From CALGTL01 sp963579135 (GTDB lineage: Bacteria > Chloroflexota > Dehalococcoidia > Lucifugimonadales > Australimonadaceae): 7,091 nt of DNA. The stretch is taken from NCBI GenBank assembly GCA_963579135.1, contig CAUZFB010000081.1, positions 1 through 7,091 of the forward strand. The letters are read 5' to 3'. Each line of letters starts with the position of its first letter. Position 1 is the stretch's first letter. A program made the translations under genes and the position numbers. The notes below the pieces were generated by a model. The model searched no databases. It was not told where the DNA came from and saw nothing but the letters and a program-made list of their open reading frames with translations. Of the stretch, positions 4,981 to 7,091 are shown piece by piece.

Positions 4981-6832
4981 CTAAGCGTGCTGAAGGGCGC
5001 CTTGGTCGATGAACATGCGCATCCAGGTCTCGAAGGAGATCAACGACATGAGATAACGGCTGGGCAACTCTTCCCCGCGCTTGAATTTGTCTACTGCGGC
5101 CTCGATCTGCCGGGAGTTGTAGAAGCCTCGTTCGCGGGCGGTTTTGTCGGTGAGGAGGGAGAGCCGCTCCGAAAGCGCGCCGTTGCGGAGCCACCCCTCA
5201 ATGGGCACGATGAGAGCTTTCTTTCGGCGGTAGAGAAGATCGTGATCAAGGTACTGTTCGCCGATTTTCTTAAGCAGATACTTCGGGATGCCGTCTTTCA
5301 TTTTGAGGCTGAATGGGACAGGATTCACCTGGTCGAACAAGAGTGGGTTGCAAAATGGTACGCGGGCCTCTACCGACGACGCCATGGACATCTTGTCCTG
5401 GCGGTCGAGCATCGGCTCAAGGAAGCACTTCTGATCCAAGGCAGTGAGCTGGAGAAATCCTGATGTTTGGGAGGCAGCCACAGCGTCGCGGTAGGGAGTG
5501 CTCTCCGGAACGCCGACCAGAAAGGACTCCATGGCTGGCCGCTTGAGGCCTCTGGAGAGGTCGGAGATCTTGGTCTGGAGTGCCGCCTTGTATCCGCCAA
5601 TCCGCCCGATGCTGGGTAGAAGACTCGGACTTATATGTGCGGCCCGGAGGTAAGAAGCAACGCGCCCGCCTGGCCGCCAAGCGCCGTCGTCGCCAAAGTG
5701 AAGGTACCGAGAGTAGCCCGCGAAAAGCTCGTCCGCACCTTCACCGGTAAGGATGACCTTGGATGTGGCTGCCGATTGCTGACAAAGGAGCATCAGCATG
5801 ACGCAGCTCAAGTCGACAAGGGGGGGCATCCATGTGCCATATGGCCTTGTCAATAGCGTCCGCGAACTCATGCTCCCCGATGCCGATTTCGTGATGATTC
5901 GTGCCGAAGGTCTTAGCTACCATCTGCTGGTAGGGGGACTCATCGTGTACCGAGCCTTCTAGAGTGATCGAAAAAGTGTTCAACTGAGCGCCGAGGTCGC
6001 GCGCGAGGACGGCGGTCACGAAGCTTGAGTCCACGCCTCCGCTTAGCTGCACAGCGTAGCCAACGTCACTTTCGGTGTGCAGGGCGATACTTTCGGCCAG
6101 GGAAGCTTCAAGCGCAGGCATGAACTCACGCTCATCGGTCGGCTGCTGGGGCGTGAGAGTAGCGGTGATGTCGGCGTAGACGTGGGAGCGGGGTGCCCTT
6201 CCGGGCCGGAATCGCCAATATGAGCCTGCATCGACCTTATAGATGTCTTGGTAGGCAGTATTGCGACCGGCGACGGCCTGAAAGACAAAGAGTTCGTAGA
6301 GTGCATCTTGGTTCAGCTGGAACCTGGTTAGCGTCCTGAAGGCTTTGATCTCGCTCGAGAACAACCAGTAATCCTCTGTCTGCGTGTAGTAGAGCGGCTT
6401 TATGCCGAACCGGTCGCGGGCGACAAACACCTCATGCGTATTAACGTTGACGATGACGAGGGCGAACATGCCGATGAACCGATTGATGCAAGCCTCCCCC
6501 CAGCGGATGAACGCCTGGAGGACCACTTCGGTGTCGGATGTTGAGGTGAAGACGACGCCCTCGGACTTCAGGTCCTTTCGCAACGCGCGGAAGTTGTAGA
6601 CCTCTCCGTTGTAGGCGATGACGTAAGTGCCGGACGGATCCATCATTGGCTGATGGCCATGCGCCGAAAGGTCGATAATCGAAAGGCGCCGGAATCCGAT
6701 GCCACACCACTCGCTGAACCATTGCCCCGAGTCGCCCGGGCCTCGGTGGGCGATGTCTTCGCTCATGCGCTCAACCTGTTCTCTCGAAACGGGTCGCTGG
6801 TTCTTCGAGATCATCACTACGAATCCGCACAT
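4981..6832 (-). pseudogene. asnB: Glutamine-hydrolysing asparagine synthetase, frameshifted at a C7 run
   Basis: The ATP-dependent enzyme transfers glutamine-derived ammonia to aspartate. Met 1 is ATG at 6830-6832, giving MCGF with Cys2 as the glutaminase nucleophile. The N-terminal Ntn domain shows HRGPGDSG (29-36), RLSIID (49-54), YNGEVYNF (74-81), SDTE (99-102) and ARDRFGIKPLYY (138-149). The synthetase domain shows the PP-loop SGGVDSS (264-270). At P337, in a C7 run on the coding strand (5820-5826), the frame is lost: the 5' frame continues PCRLELRHADA and stops at 5741. The next frame resumes the family sequence (LVDLSC...), with GEGADELFAGY (363-373 after repair), DRQDKMSMASSVEARVPF (476-493) and a normal C-terminus at 4981. 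Deleting one C gives a 616-residue protein of usual length. Unless this is a sequencing error, the glutaminase and synthetase parts are uncoupled. Homologues often lie in polysaccharide clusters. Confidence 0.9.
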
Positions 6833-6837
6833 CACAG

Positions 6838-6845
6838 TCTCCTCT
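6838..6845 (-). promoter_or_regulatory. Shine-Dalgarno site that sets the asnB start
   Basis: Read on the minus strand, AGAGGAGA ends 5 bases before ATG 6832. The frame is open further to 6883, but starting there would bury the catalytic cysteine behind 17 extra residues. Class II glutaminases need Cys directly after Met, so 6832 is the start. Confidence 0.85.
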
Positions 6846-7091
6846 GCGGAATATTTTACAGGGGCCCTTGGTTTTCGCGGCACGGAACCGGTACCGGCTC
6901 GCTGGAATGCCCCTAGCCACGGTCAGCAAGCCATCGGCTGGTGCCAAGCATGTGATCAGCAAAAAGACGCTCACCTTCAAGCCAGCCCCGAGGCTTCACA
7001 ACCTACGGTACATGCGTGAAGAAATCACGGTATCAACACCGCCATTGGTTGCCTCACGGGCGAGCCTAGCGAGCCCTGGAGAGCATCCTCC
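6846..7091. other. Upstream region of asnB to the right edge, no supported gene
   Basis: Several frames stay open here but none is recognisable. On the plus strand, a frame from ATG 6907 runs to the edge (61 codons, MPLATVSKPSAGAKHVISKK...) without a Shine-Dalgarno. On the minus strand, a frame enters from the edge and stops at 6996-6998 (31 codons, ending SSRMYRRL). A 10-base palindrome CCGGTACCGG (6888-6897) lies 55 bases before the asnB start and could be a regulator site, but it is also a plausible chance occurrence. ATTTTA at 6853-6858 (TAAAAT on the minus strand) is too close to the start, and lacks a -35, to be a convincing promoter. Confidence 0.35.

Noticed and set aside
4987..5463. 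158-codon plus-strand ORF opposite the asnB 3' part
   Set aside because: It is antisense to clear AsnB family sequence, has no recognisable domain, and is a shadow of the real coding strand.
6907..7091. Plus-strand frame open to the right edge, divergent from asnB
   Set aside because: It has no Shine-Dalgarno and no recognised motif. Open frames of this length are expected by chance in GC-rich DNA, and sequence beyond the edge would be needed.
6996..7091. Minus-strand C-terminal tail of a gene upstream of asnB
   Set aside because: Only 31 codons are visible, and a second minus-strand frame is also open at the edge for 21 codons. Neither is recognisable.

Overview
The window looks like a chromosomal segment of a moderately GC-rich bacterium, most likely one of the Pseudomonadota. 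The reasons are the half-size COG0701-type permeases, the proteobacterial look of the tRNA-Leu(UAA) 3' half, and clear Shine-Dalgarno sites before most genes. No rRNA or other marker is present, so the lineage is only an inference.

Left part (1-4190): a compact, intact metabolic neighbourhood. Two small, mutually homologous membrane proteins (the first cut by the left edge) overlap by ATGA and resemble the two halves of a COG0701 permease. Downstream on the same strand is a zeta-crystallin-type NADPH:quinone oxidoreductase. A beta-hydroxyacid dehydrogenase (3-hydroxyisobutyrate dehydrogenase family) lies convergently to it on the minus strand. Divergent from that is a two-domain cupin protein closed by a strong intrinsic terminator at 4150-4187. 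The genes could serve uptake and oxidation/reduction of a small organic (possibly acidic or aromatic) compound, but no residue identifies a substrate.

Middle part (4190-4980): gene-poor and visibly disturbed. It holds a TM2-domain membrane protein gene whose frame breaks at a run of eight T, a short GNRA hairpin just after that gene, and the 3' half of a tRNA-Leu(UAA), from anticodon loop to discriminator base, with no matching 5' half. That is the classic footprint of a tyrosine-recombinase attachment site, so a genomic-island boundary probably lies near 4685-4743. No integrase is in the window.

Right part (4981-6832, minus strand): a glutamine-hydrolysing asparagine synthetase (AsnB family, 616 aa if repaired) split into two frames by one extra base in a run of seven C on its coding strand. 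Genes of this type often sit in surface-polysaccharide clusters. About 260 bases upstream of it, to the right edge, hold no gene I can support.

The two single-base homopolymer expansions, in neighbouring genes beside an att-like scar, are the most informative oddity. They mean either real decay of an island edge or sequencing/assembly errors, and read-level inspection would separate these.
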